Below are positions 42,461 to 51,856 of a stretch of 64,000 bases of DNA, in pieces. Position numbers and translations under genes: made by a program. This DNA comes from Castellaniella sp034674885 (GTDB taxonomy: Bacteria; Pseudomonadota; Gammaproteobacteria; Burkholderiales; Burkholderiaceae_B): contig NZ_JAUCDS010000013.1 of NCBI RefSeq assembly GCF_034674885.1, positions 1 to 64,000 of the forward strand, in the 5' to 3' direction. A model generated the notes under the pieces. The model did no database searches, was not told the origin of the DNA, and saw only the letters and a list, made by a program, of their open reading frames with translations. Each line of letters opens with the position of its first letter. Position 1 is the stretch's first letter.

Positions 42461-43690
42461 GTGAAACGACGAGTCGTCATAACCGGATTGGGCATCGTGT
42501 CGCCTGTGGGAAATGATGTCGATACCGCCTGGGACAACCTCATCCATGGCCGCTCCGGGATCGGGCGGGTGACGCGATTCGACGCCTCGGTGCTCAACAG
42601 CCAGATTGCGGGCGAAGTCAAAGGCTTTCAGGTCACCGACTACATGAGCGCCAAGGAAGCCAAACAGATGGATACCTTCATCCATTATGGCGTGGCGGCC
42701 GGCATACAGGCCTGGCGCGATTCCGGCCTGGAAATCACGGGTGAAAACGCAGACCGCATCGGCACCATCATCGGTTCGGGCATCGGCGGCCTGCCGCGCA
42801 TCGAGGAAATGCAGACCGAATACCTGCAGCGCGGCGCTCGACGGATCTCGCCGTTCTTCGTACCGGCTTCCCTGATCAATCTGATTTCGGGCCAGTTGTC
42901 CATCATGCTGGGCCTCAAGGGCCCCAGCTATGCGGTGGTCTCGGCCTGCACCACTGGCCTGCACTCCATCGGCGACGCAGCCCGCCTGATCGAATACGGC
43001 GATGCCGACGTGATGGTCGCGGGCGGCGCCGAAAGCTCCGTCTCCCCGCTGGGCATGGGGGGGTTTGCCGCCATGCGCGCCTTGTCCACGCGCAACGACG
43101 ATCCCGCCACGGCTTCGCGCCCCTGGGACCGCGACCGCGACGGCTTCGTCCTGGGCGAAGGCGCCGGGGTGCTGGTGCTGGAAGAATACGAACACGCCAA
43201 ACGTCGCGGCGCTCGCATCTATGGCGAGTTCCTGGGTTTCGGCATGAGTTCCGACGCACATCACATCACCAGCCCCGACCAGGACGGTCCGCGCCGGGGC
43301 ATTCTGCACGCCTTGCGCAACAGCGGCGTGAACGCGGACGAGATCAGCTACGTCAATGCGCACGGCACATCCACCCCGCTGGGTGACAAAAACGAAACCG
43401 AGGCCCTGAAGCTGGCGTTCGGGGATCATGCTCGCAAACTGGTCGTCAATTCCACCAAGTCCATGACGGGCCACTTGCTGGGGGCCGCCGGCGGGATCGA
43501 AGCCGTCTTCACGACGTTGGCGGTGTATCGCCAGATCTCGCCCCCGACCATCAATCTGTTCAACCAGGACCCGGAATGCGACCTGGATTACTGTGCCAAC
43601 CAGGCTCGCGATCTGAAGATCGACGTCGCCTTGTCCAATTCCTTCGGGTTTGGCGGCACCAACGGCTCCATGATCGTGAGGCGGTTCTGA
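42461..43690 (+). CDS. fabF: Beta-ketoacyl-ACP synthase II
   Basis: Main elongating condensing enzyme. The 409-residue product has the nucleophile C163 in VSACTTG, and the two catalytic histidines in NAHGTSTP and TGHLLGAAG. The start is GTG at 42461 (reads MKRRVVITGLG) with CAGGAG upstream; an in-frame ATG at 42407 adds 18 residues without homology. rpoE follows after 19 bp, which suggests read-through from lipid synthesis into the sigma-E operon. Confidence 0.97.
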   Translation: MKRRVVITGLGIVSPVGNDVDTAWDNLIHGRSGIGRVTRFDASVLNSQIAGEVKGFQVTDYMSAKEAKQMDTFIHYGVAAGIQAWRDSGLEITGENADRIGTIIGSGIGGLPRIEEMQTEYLQRGARRISPFFVPASLINLISGQLSIMLGLKGPSYAVVSACTTGLHSIGDAARLIEYGDADVMVAGGAESSVSPLGMGGFAAMRALSTRNDDPATASRPWDRDRDGFVLGEGAGVLVLEEYEHAKRRGARIYGEFLGFGMSSDAHHITSPDQDGPRRGILHALRNSGVNADEISYVNAHGTSTPLGDKNETEALKLAFGDHARKLVVNSTKSMTGHLLGAAGGIEAVFTTLAVYRQISPPTINLFNQDPECDLDYCANQARDLKIDVALSNSFGFGGTNGSMIVRRF

Positions 43691-43709
43691 CCTTCGTCGG
43701 AGACTCCGC

Positions 43710-44309
43710 ATGAGCGAGCGCGAGGTCGACCTCGCGCTGGTCGAACGCGTGCGGCGCGGCGAACGGCACGCCTTCGACCTGCTGGTGATCAAATACCAGC
43801 GCAAGATCATGCGCCTGCTGTCGCGCATGATCCACGATCCCGCCGACGTCGAGGACGTCGCCCAGGAAGCCTTCATCAAGGCCTATCGCGCCTTGCCGCA
43901 GTTCCGGGGCGACAGCGCCTTCTATACCTGGTTGTATCGCATCGCCATCAATACGGCCCGCAACTGGCAGGCGGCCAATTTTCGACGGCCGACCACGGTT
44001 TCCGTACTGGAAAACGATGACGGTGAAACTTTTGACCAGATCGATGGCCTAAGTGATCAGAGCACGCCCGAATCGATGATGGCCAGTCGCCAGATCGCCC
44101 AGACCGTCAACGAAGCGATCGAGGCTCTGCCCGAAGACTTGCGGACGGCAATCGTGTTGCGAGAGATCGAGGGGATGAGTTATGAAGATATTGCCAGCAC
44201 CATGCAGTGTCCGATCGGGACGGTCCGATCCCGGATCTTCCGGGCGCGGGAAGCCATTGCCAGCCGCTTGCGGCCGGTCATGGAACAAGACCCGGCACGC
44301 CGCTGGTAA
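43710..44309 (+). CDS. rpoE: ECF sigma factor RpoE (sigma-E, AlgU-like)
   Basis: Directs RNA polymerase to envelope-stress promoters. The 199-residue product has sigma-2 (about 20-90, 'DVAQEAFIKAYRALPQFRGDSAFYTWLYRIAINTARNW') and sigma-4 (about 135-190, 'EDLRTAIVLREIEGMSYEDIASTMQCPIGTVRSRIFRAR') and closely follows E. coli RpoE/Pseudomonas AlgU. rseA, rseB and mucD follow in order, so its anti-sigma system is complete. Confidence 0.97.
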   Translation: MSEREVDLALVERVRRGERHAFDLLVIKYQRKIMRLLSRMIHDPADVEDVAQEAFIKAYRALPQFRGDSAFYTWLYRIAINTARNWQAANFRRPTTVSVLENDDGETFDQIDGLSDQSTPESMMASRQIAQTVNEAIEALPEDLRTAIVLREIEGMSYEDIASTMQCPIGTVRSRIFRAREAIASRLRPVMEQDPARRW

Positions 44310-44318
44310 GGAGCCCTC

Positions 44319-44825
44319 ATGAATATCAAGCATGAACCGTCCGTCGTGGACCATGATTGGGAAGCGTCGGTTTCGTCCTGGGTGGATGGCGAAGCCGATC
44401 TGCGGGCCGAAGAACTCGACAGCCCCTATGGCCGACAGGTCTGGGATACTTATCACCTGATCGGCGACGTCATGCGCAGCCAGGATCTGGCCATTCAGCC
44501 GTCCGAACGCTTCTATGCGCGGGTGTCGGCCGCCGTGGCCGCCGAGCCGGCCATCGTCGCGCCGGCGCCGCTGGCACGCCATCGTGCCTGGCGTTTCGGA
44601 CTGTCCAGCCTGGCGGTGGCGGCAGCGGTGGCGTCGGTGGTCTGGATGGCCAAACCTTTTCTGTCCGGGCCGGATGCGGCGCCGGCCAGCACGCCGGTCC
44701 TGGCCCAGGCCGCCGAACCTGAAACCAACGACCCCAGCCTGGCCGATTACATGGCGGCGCACCAGGACATGGCCGGCGCAGGCCCGGTGCGCCAGGTTTC
44801 CTATGACGGCATGGGGTCCCACTGA
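44319..44825 (+). CDS. rseA: Anti-sigma-E factor RseA (MucA-like)
   Basis: Holds RpoE at the inner membrane until cleaved under stress. The 168-residue product has a cytoplasmic N-terminal domain with 'SSWVDGEADLRAEELD' (about 20-40), 'VWDTYHLIGDVMRS' and 'PSERFYARVSAAVA', then one membrane segment (about 93-115) and a periplasmic tail of about 50 residues. The tail is shorter than E. coli RseA's. It overlaps rseB by 1 nt. Confidence 0.93.
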   Translation: MNIKHEPSVVDHDWEASVSSWVDGEADLRAEELDSPYGRQVWDTYHLIGDVMRSQDLAIQPSERFYARVSAAVAAEPAIVAPAPLARHRAWRFGLSSLAVAAAVASVVWMAKPFLSGPDAAPASTPVLAQAAEPETNDPSLADYMAAHQDMAGAGPVRQVSYDGMGSH

Positions 44826-45832
44826 TGGTGACGTGGCAGGGTAGTTCCGCCCGATGGGCCTGCGGCCTGCTGGCGGGGCTGGTGCTGTGTGCAGGTGCCC
44901 AGGCGGCTCCTTCTGCTCCAAAGCCCGGCAGCGATGCCCTGGCGTTTTTACAGCAGGTTCAGCAGGCTGCCCGGGCGCTGGATTACTCCGGTATCTACGT
45001 CTATCAGCAGGGGCACATCCTGCAGGCATCCCGGCTGGTGCATCTGGTCGACGGCACGGGCGAGCGAGAGCGCCTGGAAGTGCTGGACGGCGCCCCGCGC
45101 GAATGCCTGCGCCAGAACGGCGTCGAACAGTGCCTGCGACCGGATCACAAGCTCGTGATCGTCCAGCCCGCGCGCAGCGACCACTTCCCGGGCCTGTTGC
45201 TGGGCAATGCCCAGGCCATCGCCACGCATTATGACTGGCGCGCCTCGTCCCGCATCTACCGGATCGCGGGGCGGGAATGCGCGATGTCCGAGCTCAAGGC
45301 GCGCGACCATCTGCGCTACAGCTACCGCATCTGCACCGATGCCAAGACGCACCTGTTGCTGAAATCCCAGACGCTGGATCCTGCGGGCCACCTGGTGGAT
45401 CAGGTGGCGTTCAGCAGCATCCGCATGGGCTCCGATGTGCAGCCGGCGGCCCTGAGCTCTCATTGGGACACCCGCGACTGGCAGCTGGTGACGGAATCCA
45501 GCGCGCCCACGGACCTGCAGGCCCAGGGCTGGCGTTTCACGCTGCCGCCCGGTTTCCAGCCTGTGGCCGAATTATCGCGTCAGATCGGGCCGGATCACGC
45601 CGTGAACCAGCTGGTGGTTTCCGACGGTCTGGCCGCCATTTCGGTTTTCATTGAAACCTTTGACCCGAAACGTGATCAAAACATCAGACAGGGAGACCTG
45701 CGGCAAGGAGCAGTCAATATCTATCGGATGCGTCTGGCGTCCTTTTGGTTGACTGCCGTTGGCGAAGCACCCGCCCAGACGGTTCGTGATCTGGCCCGTG
45801 CCGTGCAATACGTGCCGCAAGCTGCCCGCTAA
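44825..45832 (+). CDS. rseB: Sigma-E regulatory protein RseB (MucB-like)
   Basis: Periplasmic protein that binds RseA and senses mislocalised lipopolysaccharide. The 335-residue product has a signal peptide (ending about AGAQA, residue 27), the large N-terminal lipid-binding domain ('ALDYSGIYVYQQGHIL' and 'RLVHLVDGTGERERLEVLDG', about 45-215) and the small C-terminal RseA-binding domain (about 225-330). The RseB-like 'YRIAGRECAMSELKARDHLRYSYRI' region carries two Cys that may form a disulfide. Confidence 0.94.
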   Translation: MVTWQGSSARWACGLLAGLVLCAGAQAAPSAPKPGSDALAFLQQVQQAARALDYSGIYVYQQGHILQASRLVHLVDGTGERERLEVLDGAPRECLRQNGVEQCLRPDHKLVIVQPARSDHFPGLLLGNAQAIATHYDWRASSRIYRIAGRECAMSELKARDHLRYSYRICTDAKTHLLLKSQTLDPAGHLVDQVAFSSIRMGSDVQPAALSSHWDTRDWQLVTESSAPTDLQAQGWRFTLPPGFQPVAELSRQIGPDHAVNQLVVSDGLAAISVFIETFDPKRDQNIRQGDLRQGAVNIYRMRLASFWLTAVGEAPAQTVRDLARAVQYVPQAAR

Positions 45833-45855
45833 CTCATTCTTCCAAGGAGAACTCC

Positions 45856-47337
45856 ATGGCTTTCAATTTGCCCCGAGCATTGGGTGTAAAGCGAGCGTTT
45901 GCGGGCGCTGCCGCCGGCCTGCTGCTGATCTCGGCAGCACCGATGGGCGCCGCCCAGGCTGAATCCGCTGTATCGGCGACCGCCGCGCTGCCGGATTTCA
46001 CACAGGTCGTTTCCGAGACCGAAGGTTCCGTCGTCAATATCCGCACGACCGAGGCCGTGCCGGTGCGCCGCTCGCCCACGGGGCCCGGCGGCGGGGATCC
46101 CTCCGATCTGTTCCGCTGGTTCTTCGGACCGGATTTCATGCCGCCGGGATACGGGCCGCAGCAGCAACAGCGGCCGCATGCCCAGCCCAATCAGCCCACG
46201 CCCAAGGAACGCACCGTGCCGCGTGGCATCGGGTCGGGCTTCATCCTGTCCAGCGATGGCTATGTCCTGACGAACAACCATGTCGTGGATAATTCCAACG
46301 GCATCTTCGTCACCATGACCAACGGCAAGGAATACAAGGCCAAGGTCATCGGCACCGACGCGCGCACGGATATCGCCTTGCTGAAGATCGATGCCACCGG
46401 CCTCACGCCCCTGGCGATCGGGGATTCCGACAAGCTGAAGAAAGGCCAATGGGTGCTGGCCATCGGTTCGCCGTTCGGGCTGGACTCCACCGTGACGGCC
46501 GGCATTGTCAGCGCCATCAATCGGGATACCGGCGATTATCTGCCCTTCATCCAGACCGACGTGGCAGTCAACCCCGGCAACTCGGGCGGCCCGCTGATCA
46601 ATCTGCAGGGCCAGGTGGTGGGTATCAATTCCCAGATCATCTCGCGCAGCGGCGGTTTCATGGGGATTTCCCTGGCCATCCCGATCGATGAAGTGATGCG
46701 GGTGGTGGACCAGCTCAAGGCGCACGGCAAGGTCACGCGCGGTCGCATCGGCGTGCAGATCACGGAAGTCCAGGATGACGTCGCCAAGGCCCTGGGGCTG
46801 GGCACGTCGCAGGGCGCCCTGGTCAGCAGCGTCGAAGCCGATGGCCCGGCCGCCAAGGCGGGCGTGCATGCCGGTGACGTGATCACGGCCTTCAATGGCC
46901 AGACCATCAAGCACATGACGGATCTGCCGCGCCTGGTCGGGTCGACCCAGCCTGGCACCGAGGCCACGATCCAGGTCTGGCGCAAGGGCAAGTCGCTGGA
47001 ACTGAAGACCAAGGTCGCGGAACTGGACCAGAAGGCAGCCGCCTCGTCCAATCCCGAGGCCCCCGCCAAGGACGGCGCCGATCGCCTGGGCCTGAGCGTC
47101 AAGCCCCTGCCGGCGGATTCGGGCCTGGACCAGGGCGTGGTGGTCAGCCGCTCCGAAGGCGCGGCGGCGGATGTGGGCATCGAGGAAGGCGACATCATCC
47201 TGCGGGTGAACAATACCGACATCACCAGCCCGGCGCAGTACGAAAAGGTCGTCAAAGGCCTGGATAAATCCAATCCGGTGGTGCTGCTGGTCAGCCGGGA
47301 TCAGCAATCCCAGTGGGTGATCATCAAGCTGCAATGA
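45856..47337 (+). CDS. mucD: Periplasmic serine protease MucD/DegP-like
   Basis: HtrA-family protease and chaperone that degrades misfolded envelope proteins and dampens sigma-E signalling. The 493-residue product has an N-terminal signal peptide (about 1-36), the catalytic triad H142 (NNHVV), D172 (DARTDIALL) and S243 (NPGNSGGPL), and two PDZ domains (about 280-370 and 390-485). A Pro/Gln-rich segment at 95-118 separates the signal from the protease domain. A ribosome site AAGGAGA precedes the ATG. Its place directly after rseB is the classic mucD position. Confidence 0.95.
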   Translation: MAFNLPRALGVKRAFAGAAAGLLLISAAPMGAAQAESAVSATAALPDFTQVVSETEGSVVNIRTTEAVPVRRSPTGPGGGDPSDLFRWFFGPDFMPPGYGPQQQQRPHAQPNQPTPKERTVPRGIGSGFILSSDGYVLTNNHVVDNSNGIFVTMTNGKEYKAKVIGTDARTDIALLKIDATGLTPLAIGDSDKLKKGQWVLAIGSPFGLDSTVTAGIVSAINRDTGDYLPFIQTDVAVNPGNSGGPLINLQGQVVGINSQIISRSGGFMGISLAIPIDEVMRVVDQLKAHGKVTRGRIGVQITEVQDDVAKALGLGTSQGALVSSVEADGPAAKAGVHAGDVITAFNGQTIKHMTDLPRLVGSTQPGTEATIQVWRKGKSLELKTKVAELDQKAAASSNPEAPAKDGADRLGLSVKPLPADSGLDQGVVVSRSEGAAADVGIEEGDIILRVNNTDITSPAQYEKVVKGLDKSNPVVLLVSRDQQSQWVIIKLQ

Positions 47338-47367
47338 TCCGCTAGGGATTCCCCGGCGGGAAAAAGC

Positions 47368-47416
47368 TAAAATACGGCCTGTACCGAAGGGGGCGCCTTG
47401 CGGCGCCCTCTTTTTT
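47368..47416 (+). terminator. Terminator after mucD, just downstream of a -10-like TAAAAT
   Basis: GGGCGCC (47391-47397) pairs with GGCGCCC (47402-47408) around TTGC, followed by TCTTTTTT (47409-47416): a good Rho-independent terminator. It is preceded within 20 bp by TAAAAT (47368-47373), a possible -10 for lepA. If that promoter is used, the hairpin would lie in the lepA leader as an attenuator; otherwise it simply ends the rpoE-mucD transcript. Confidence 0.75.
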
Positions 47417-47478
47417 GACGGCATGCCGGTCTGCCTTCCCCATCCTTTTCCGACTTTCCCGAGTTTCGCACGCAGTCT

Positions 47479-49272
47479 ATGGATCATATTCGCAACTTCT
47501 CCATCATCGCGCACATCGATCATGGCAAATCGACCTTGGCCGACCGCCTGATCCAGCGCTGCGGCGGTCTCCAGGACCGCGAGATGGCGGCGCAGGTGCT
47601 GGATTCCATGGATATCGAGCGCGAGCGCGGCATCACCATCAAGGCGCAGACGGCGGCGTTGAGCTACACCGCTGCAGACGGCCGCGTCTATGCCCTGAAC
47701 CTGATCGACACTCCGGGCCACGTGGACTTTTCCTACGAGGTCAGCCGATCGCTGTCGGCCTGCGAAGGCGCCCTGCTGGTGGTCGACTCCACCCAGGGGG
47801 TCGAGGCCCAGACCGTGGCCAACTGCTATACCGCCATCGAACTGGGCGTCGAAGTCCTGCCGGTCCTGAACAAGATGGACCTGCCGTCCGCCGATCCGGA
47901 CGCCGCCGCCGCTGAAATCGAGGACGTCATCGGCATCGATGCCACCGATGCCATCCAGGCCAGCGCCAAGACCGGCCTGGGCATCGACGAGATCCTGGAA
48001 GCCGTCGTGGCGCGGGTGCCGCCGCCCAAGGGCAATCCCGGCGCCGCCCTGCAGGCCCTGATCATCGACTCCTGGTTCGACAATTACGTGGGTGTGGTGA
48101 TGCTGGTGCGCATCGTCAACGGCGTGCTGCGTCCGAAAGACAAGATCCTGCTGATGGCCACCGGCGCCACCCACCTGTGCGAACAGCTGGGGGTGTTCAC
48201 GCCCAAATCCCAGCCCCGGGACTCCCTGTCGGCCGGCGAGGTCGGTTTCATCATCGCCGGCATCAAGGAACTCGAGCACGCCAAGGTCGGTGACACCATC
48301 ACGCTGGCGGGCAAGCCTGCCACCGGTCCGCTGCCTGGCTTCAAGGAAGTCAAACCCCAGGTGTTCGCCGGCGTCTATCCGGTCGAATCCAGCGAGTACG
48401 ACCAGTTGCGCGATTCCCTGGAAAAGCTCAAGCTCAACGACTCGTCCCTGATGTTCGAACCCGAGGTTTCCCAGGCACTGGGCTTTGGTTTTCGCTGCGG
48501 CTTCCTGGGCCTGCTGCACATGGATATCGTGCAGGAACGCCTGGAACGCGAATTCGACATGGACATCATCACCACCGCGCCGTCGGTGGTGTACGAAGTC
48601 CTGCATCGCGATGGCACGCTGATGATGGTGGACAGCCCGGCCCGCATGCCGGAAGTCGGCAACATCCAGGAAATCCGTGAACCCATCATGACGGTGACGC
48701 TGTTCATGCCGCAGGAATACGTGGGTCCGGTGATGTCGCTGTGCACGGCCAAACGCGGCGTCCAGCTGAACATGAGCTATCACGGCCGCCAGGTGCACCT
48801 CAGCTATGAAATTCCACTGGCGGAAATCGTCCTGGATTTCTTCGATCGCCTGAAATCCGTGTCGCGTGGCTATGCGTCCATGGATTACGAATTCAAGGAA
48901 TACCGGATGGCCGATGTGGTGCGCGTCGACCTGCTGATCAACGGCGACCGGGTCGACGCCCTGTCGATGATCGTGCACCGCGCCAATGCGCGGCACCGGG
49001 GCCGGGATGTCGTGACGCGCATGCGTGGCCTGATTCCCCGCCAGATGTTCGACATCGCCATCCAGGCGGCCATCGGGGCAGAGGTCGTCGCCCGAGAGAA
49101 CGTCAAGGCGCTGCGCAAGAACGTACTGGCCAAATGCTATGGCGGCGACATCTCGCGTAAGAAAAAACTGCTGGAAAAGCAGAAAGCTGGCAAAAAACGC
49201 ATGAAGCAGGTCGGGAACGTGGAAATCCCGCAGGAAGCCTTCCTGGCCGTCCTGCAGGTCGAGGACAAGTAA
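47479..49272 (+). CDS. lepA: Elongation factor 4 (LepA)
   Basis: Ribosome-associated GTPase affecting translation initiation and back-translocation. The 597-residue product has G1 AHIDHGKST, G2 'RERGITIKAQ', G3 DTPGHVDF, G4 NKMD, then domains II, III, V and the LepA-specific C-terminal domain ending in a basic 'KKKLLEKQKAGKKRMKQ' stretch. lepB follows after 9 bp. Length matches the family (about 599). Confidence 0.98.
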   Translation: MDHIRNFSIIAHIDHGKSTLADRLIQRCGGLQDREMAAQVLDSMDIERERGITIKAQTAALSYTAADGRVYALNLIDTPGHVDFSYEVSRSLSACEGALLVVDSTQGVEAQTVANCYTAIELGVEVLPVLNKMDLPSADPDAAAAEIEDVIGIDATDAIQASAKTGLGIDEILEAVVARVPPPKGNPGAALQALIIDSWFDNYVGVVMLVRIVNGVLRPKDKILLMATGATHLCEQLGVFTPKSQPRDSLSAGEVGFIIAGIKELEHAKVGDTITLAGKPATGPLPGFKEVKPQVFAGVYPVESSEYDQLRDSLEKLKLNDSSLMFEPEVSQALGFGFRCGFLGLLHMDIVQERLEREFDMDIITTAPSVVYEVLHRDGTLMMVDSPARMPEVGNIQEIREPIMTVTLFMPQEYVGPVMSLCTAKRGVQLNMSYHGRQVHLSYEIPLAEIVLDFFDRLKSVSRGYASMDYEFKEYRMADVVRVDLLINGDRVDALSMIVHRANARHRGRDVVTRMRGLIPRQMFDIAIQAAIGAEVVARENVKALRKNVLAKCYGGDISRKKKLLEKQKAGKKRMKQVGNVEIPQEAFLAVLQVEDK

Positions 49273-49281
49273 GGATCGCCG

Positions 49282-50169
49282 ATGAGCTGGGATTTTGCAT
49301 TGCTGCTGTTTGTCGCCCTGGTCGTGACCGGTCTGGTCTGGCTGCTCGATCGAGTCCGTTTGCGTGGCCGGCGCCGCGCTCGCGCCGAGGCCGCCGCCCA
49401 GGCCTGCCGCAACAATGCCGCCGGCCTGGATCCGACCGCCCTGCAGGCCGAATGCCAGCAGATCTACGACCGCGCCATCCAGGCGCCCTGGTGGATCGAA
49501 TACTGTGTCAGTTTCTTTCCGGTGATCCTGTTCGTGTTCGTGCTGCGGTCCTTTGTGGTCGAGCCATTTCGCATTCCGTCCGGTTCCATGCTGCCGACGC
49601 TGGAAAACGGCGATCTGATCCTGGTGAACAAATTCCAGTACGGCATTCGCCTGCCGGTCATCGACCGCAAGATCATCGACATCGGCACGCCCAACCGGGG
49701 CGATGTGGTGGTGTTCCGCTACCCGGTGGATCCGTCCGTGGACTACATCAAGCGTGTGGTCGGGGTGCCGGGCGACGTCATCGAATACCGTGACAAGACC
49801 TTGTTCATCAATGGCAAACAGGTGCCCCGTGAACGCGACGGGGATTATTTCGAGCCTGATCGCGCGGTATACGTGGGCCAGTACCACGAGCAGCTGGGAC
49901 AGGTTTCGCACCGTATCCTGCTGAACGTCCAGGCGCCCCAGGATTTCATGCCGATCACGCGGTTCCCGGACTACAAGGCCTGCGCCTATCAGGATGGCGG
50001 GGTGCGCTGCACGGTGCCGGCCGGCCATTACTTCATGATGGGCGACAACCGCGACAACAGTCTGGACAGCCGCTATTGGGGCTTCGTTCCAGACCGCAAC
50101 ATCGTCGGGCGGGCATTTTTCGTCTGGATGAATTTCAGTTCGCCCAGCCGGATCGGCGGGTTTCACTGA
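49282..50169 (+). CDS. lepB: Signal peptidase I
   Basis: Cleaves signal peptides of exported proteins at the outer face of the inner membrane. The 295-residue product has two N-terminal membrane segments (about 5-22 and 76-92) and the Ser-Lys dyad: S102 in RIPSGSMLPTL and K157 in DYIKRVVG. The downstream 'GDNRDNSLDSRYWG' box is intact. It overlaps rnc by 1 nt. Confidence 0.97.
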   Translation: MSWDFALLLFVALVVTGLVWLLDRVRLRGRRRARAEAAAQACRNNAAGLDPTALQAECQQIYDRAIQAPWWIEYCVSFFPVILFVFVLRSFVVEPFRIPSGSMLPTLENGDLILVNKFQYGIRLPVIDRKIIDIGTPNRGDVVVFRYPVDPSVDYIKRVVGVPGDVIEYRDKTLFINGKQVPRERDGDYFEPDRAVYVGQYHEQLGQVSHRILLNVQAPQDFMPITRFPDYKACAYQDGGVRCTVPAGHYFMMGDNRDNSLDSRYWGFVPDRNIVGRAFFVWMNFSSPSRIGGFH

Positions 50170-50924
50170 TGGCCGGGCTCGACACGCTGCAGGCGGCGCT
50201 GGATTACCGCTATCGGGACCAGGCCCTGCTGGAGCAGGCCCTGACGCACCGCAGCCATGGCATGCCGCACAACGAACGCCTGGAATTCCTGGGGGATTCG
50301 GTGCTGAATTTCGTCGTTTCTGCGCTGCTGTTCACCGAGCATGCGGAAATGGACGAGGGCGATCTGTCGCGTGTGCGGGCCAATCTGGTCAAACAATCGG
50401 CCCTGGCCGACATTGCGCAGAAACTGTCGCTGTCCAGCTACCTGCGGCTGGGCGAGGGCGAACTGAAAAGCGGCGGCTTCCGGCGCCCATCCATTCTGGC
50501 CGATGCCCTGGAAGCCATTTTCGGCGCCTTGCTGCTGGACGGTGGCTACGATCAGGTCAGCCGGGTCATCGAACAACTGTACCGCCCCATTCTGGCGCAC
50601 ATCGACGTGCGCACCTTCGGCAAGGACCCCAAAACCCTGCTGCAGGAGATCATGCAGGGTCGCGGGCTGGATCTGCCCCACTACGAGGTCGTCTCCACCC
50701 GGGGGGCGGCCCATAATCAGACCTTCGACGTGGTGTGCTCGGTCGCGCAGCTCGACATCCAGGTCCAGGCCTCGGGCAGCAGCCGCCGGGCGGCCGAACA
50801 GACTGCCGCTGGGCAGGTCATCGCCGCCGTGCAGGCATTGGGGCCGGCGCGCCGCCCGGGGCGGCGCCATCGCAAGTCCGCCCAATTATCCTTGCCGGTG
50901 GCGGTTTCCCAGGAAAAGACATGA
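50169..50924 (+). CDS. rnc: Ribonuclease III
   Basis: Cuts double-stranded RNA, including rRNA precursors. The 251-residue product has the catalytic signature NERLEFLGDSVL (about 36-47), the second acidic motif 'DALEAIFGALLLDGG' (about 114-128) and a C-terminal dsRNA-binding domain (about 155-225). A basic Arg/Pro tail (about 228-245) is extra to E. coli RNase III (226 residues). Its ATG overlaps lepB by 1 nt, and the stop overlaps era by 4 nt. Confidence 0.97.
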   Translation: MAGLDTLQAALDYRYRDQALLEQALTHRSHGMPHNERLEFLGDSVLNFVVSALLFTEHAEMDEGDLSRVRANLVKQSALADIAQKLSLSSYLRLGEGELKSGGFRRPSILADALEAIFGALLLDGGYDQVSRVIEQLYRPILAHIDVRTFGKDPKTLLQEIMQGRGLDLPHYEVVSTRGAAHNQTFDVVCSVAQLDIQVQASGSSRRAAEQTAAGQVIAAVQALGPARRPGRRHRKSAQLSLPVAVSQEKT

Positions 50925-51856
50925 CTGATGATTCCCTGAAGGCATCCCCCGATGCGGGGGCGGGCGACGAAAAACCCGCCAGCCGCTGCGGCTTCGTTGC
51001 CTTGGTGGGGCGACCCAATGTCGGCAAGTCGACGCTGGGCAACGCCCTGATCGGCGCCAAACTATCCATCGTCTCACGCAAGGCGCAGACTACCCGCCAC
51101 CGGATTCACGGGGTGCTGACCCAGGGGGCCGACCAGTTCGTCTTCGTCGATACCCCCGGCTTCCAGACCCGCCACGGCGGGGCCATGAACCGCATGATGA
51201 ACCGGGTCGTCACTCAGGCACTGGCCGAGGTCGACGTGGTGGTGCAGGTTGTCGAGGCCGGCAAGTGGTCGGCGGGCGATGCGGCCGTGGTGCCGCTGCT
51301 GCCGCGCCAGCGACCGGTGATCCTGGCCGTCAACAAGATCGACGCCCTGAAAGACAAGAACGCCTTGTTCGCCTACGTGACGCGCCTGACCCAGGAATTT
51401 CCGTATGCGGCGGTGGTGCCCGTCAGCGCCGCCCGGTCCGTACAGCTGGATGTGCTGGTGCGTGAAATTGCCCAGTATCTGCCCGAAGGCGAACACCTGT
51501 TCGAAGCCGACACCTTCACCGATCGCCCGGTCCGCTTCCTGGCGGCCGAACTGATACGGGAAAAGATTTTCCGCCTGGTGGGCGACGAGCTGCCTTACGG
51601 CTGCACCGTCGTGATCGAGCAATGGGAAGAGGACGACAGCGGGGTACGCATCGCCGCCTGCGTCGTCATCGAGCGCGACGGCCATCGGCCGATCCTGCTG
51701 GGGGCGGGGGGGCAGCACATGAAGCGCATCGCCACCGAGGCCCGCCAGGACATGGTGAAACTGCTCGACAAGCCGGTGTTCCTCGATGTCTACGTCAAGA
51801 CCCGCAAGGGTTGGTCCGGGCGCGAGGCCACCCTGCGGGAACTGGGATATGACTAG
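50921..51856 (+). CDS. era: GTPase Era
   Basis: Assembly GTPase for the 30S ribosomal subunit. The 311-residue product has G1 GRPNVGKST, G3 DTPGFQ, G4 NKID, G5 'VSAARSVQ' and a C-terminal KH domain ending 'RKGWSGREATLRELGYD'. The ATG at 50921 overlaps the rnc stop; a further upstream in-frame start would lie inside rnc. Its TAG overlaps the recO start by 8 nt. Confidence 0.97.
   Translation: MTDDSLKASPDAGAGDEKPASRCGFVALVGRPNVGKSTLGNALIGAKLSIVSRKAQTTRHRIHGVLTQGADQFVFVDTPGFQTRHGGAMNRMMNRVVTQALAEVDVVVQVVEAGKWSAGDAAVVPLLPRQRPVILAVNKIDALKDKNALFAYVTRLTQEFPYAAVVPVSAARSVQLDVLVREIAQYLPEGEHLFEADTFTDRPVRFLAAELIREKIFRLVGDELPYGCTVVIEQWEEDDSGVRIAACVVIERDGHRPILLGAGGQHMKRIATEARQDMVKLLDKPVFLDVYVKTRKGWSGREATLRELGYD

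Noticed and set aside
45829..50166. A 1,445-codon open frame on the minus strand
   Set aside because: Antisense shadow of mucD, lepA and lepB. Its His/Gln/Gly-rich composition is typical of reverse-frame translation.
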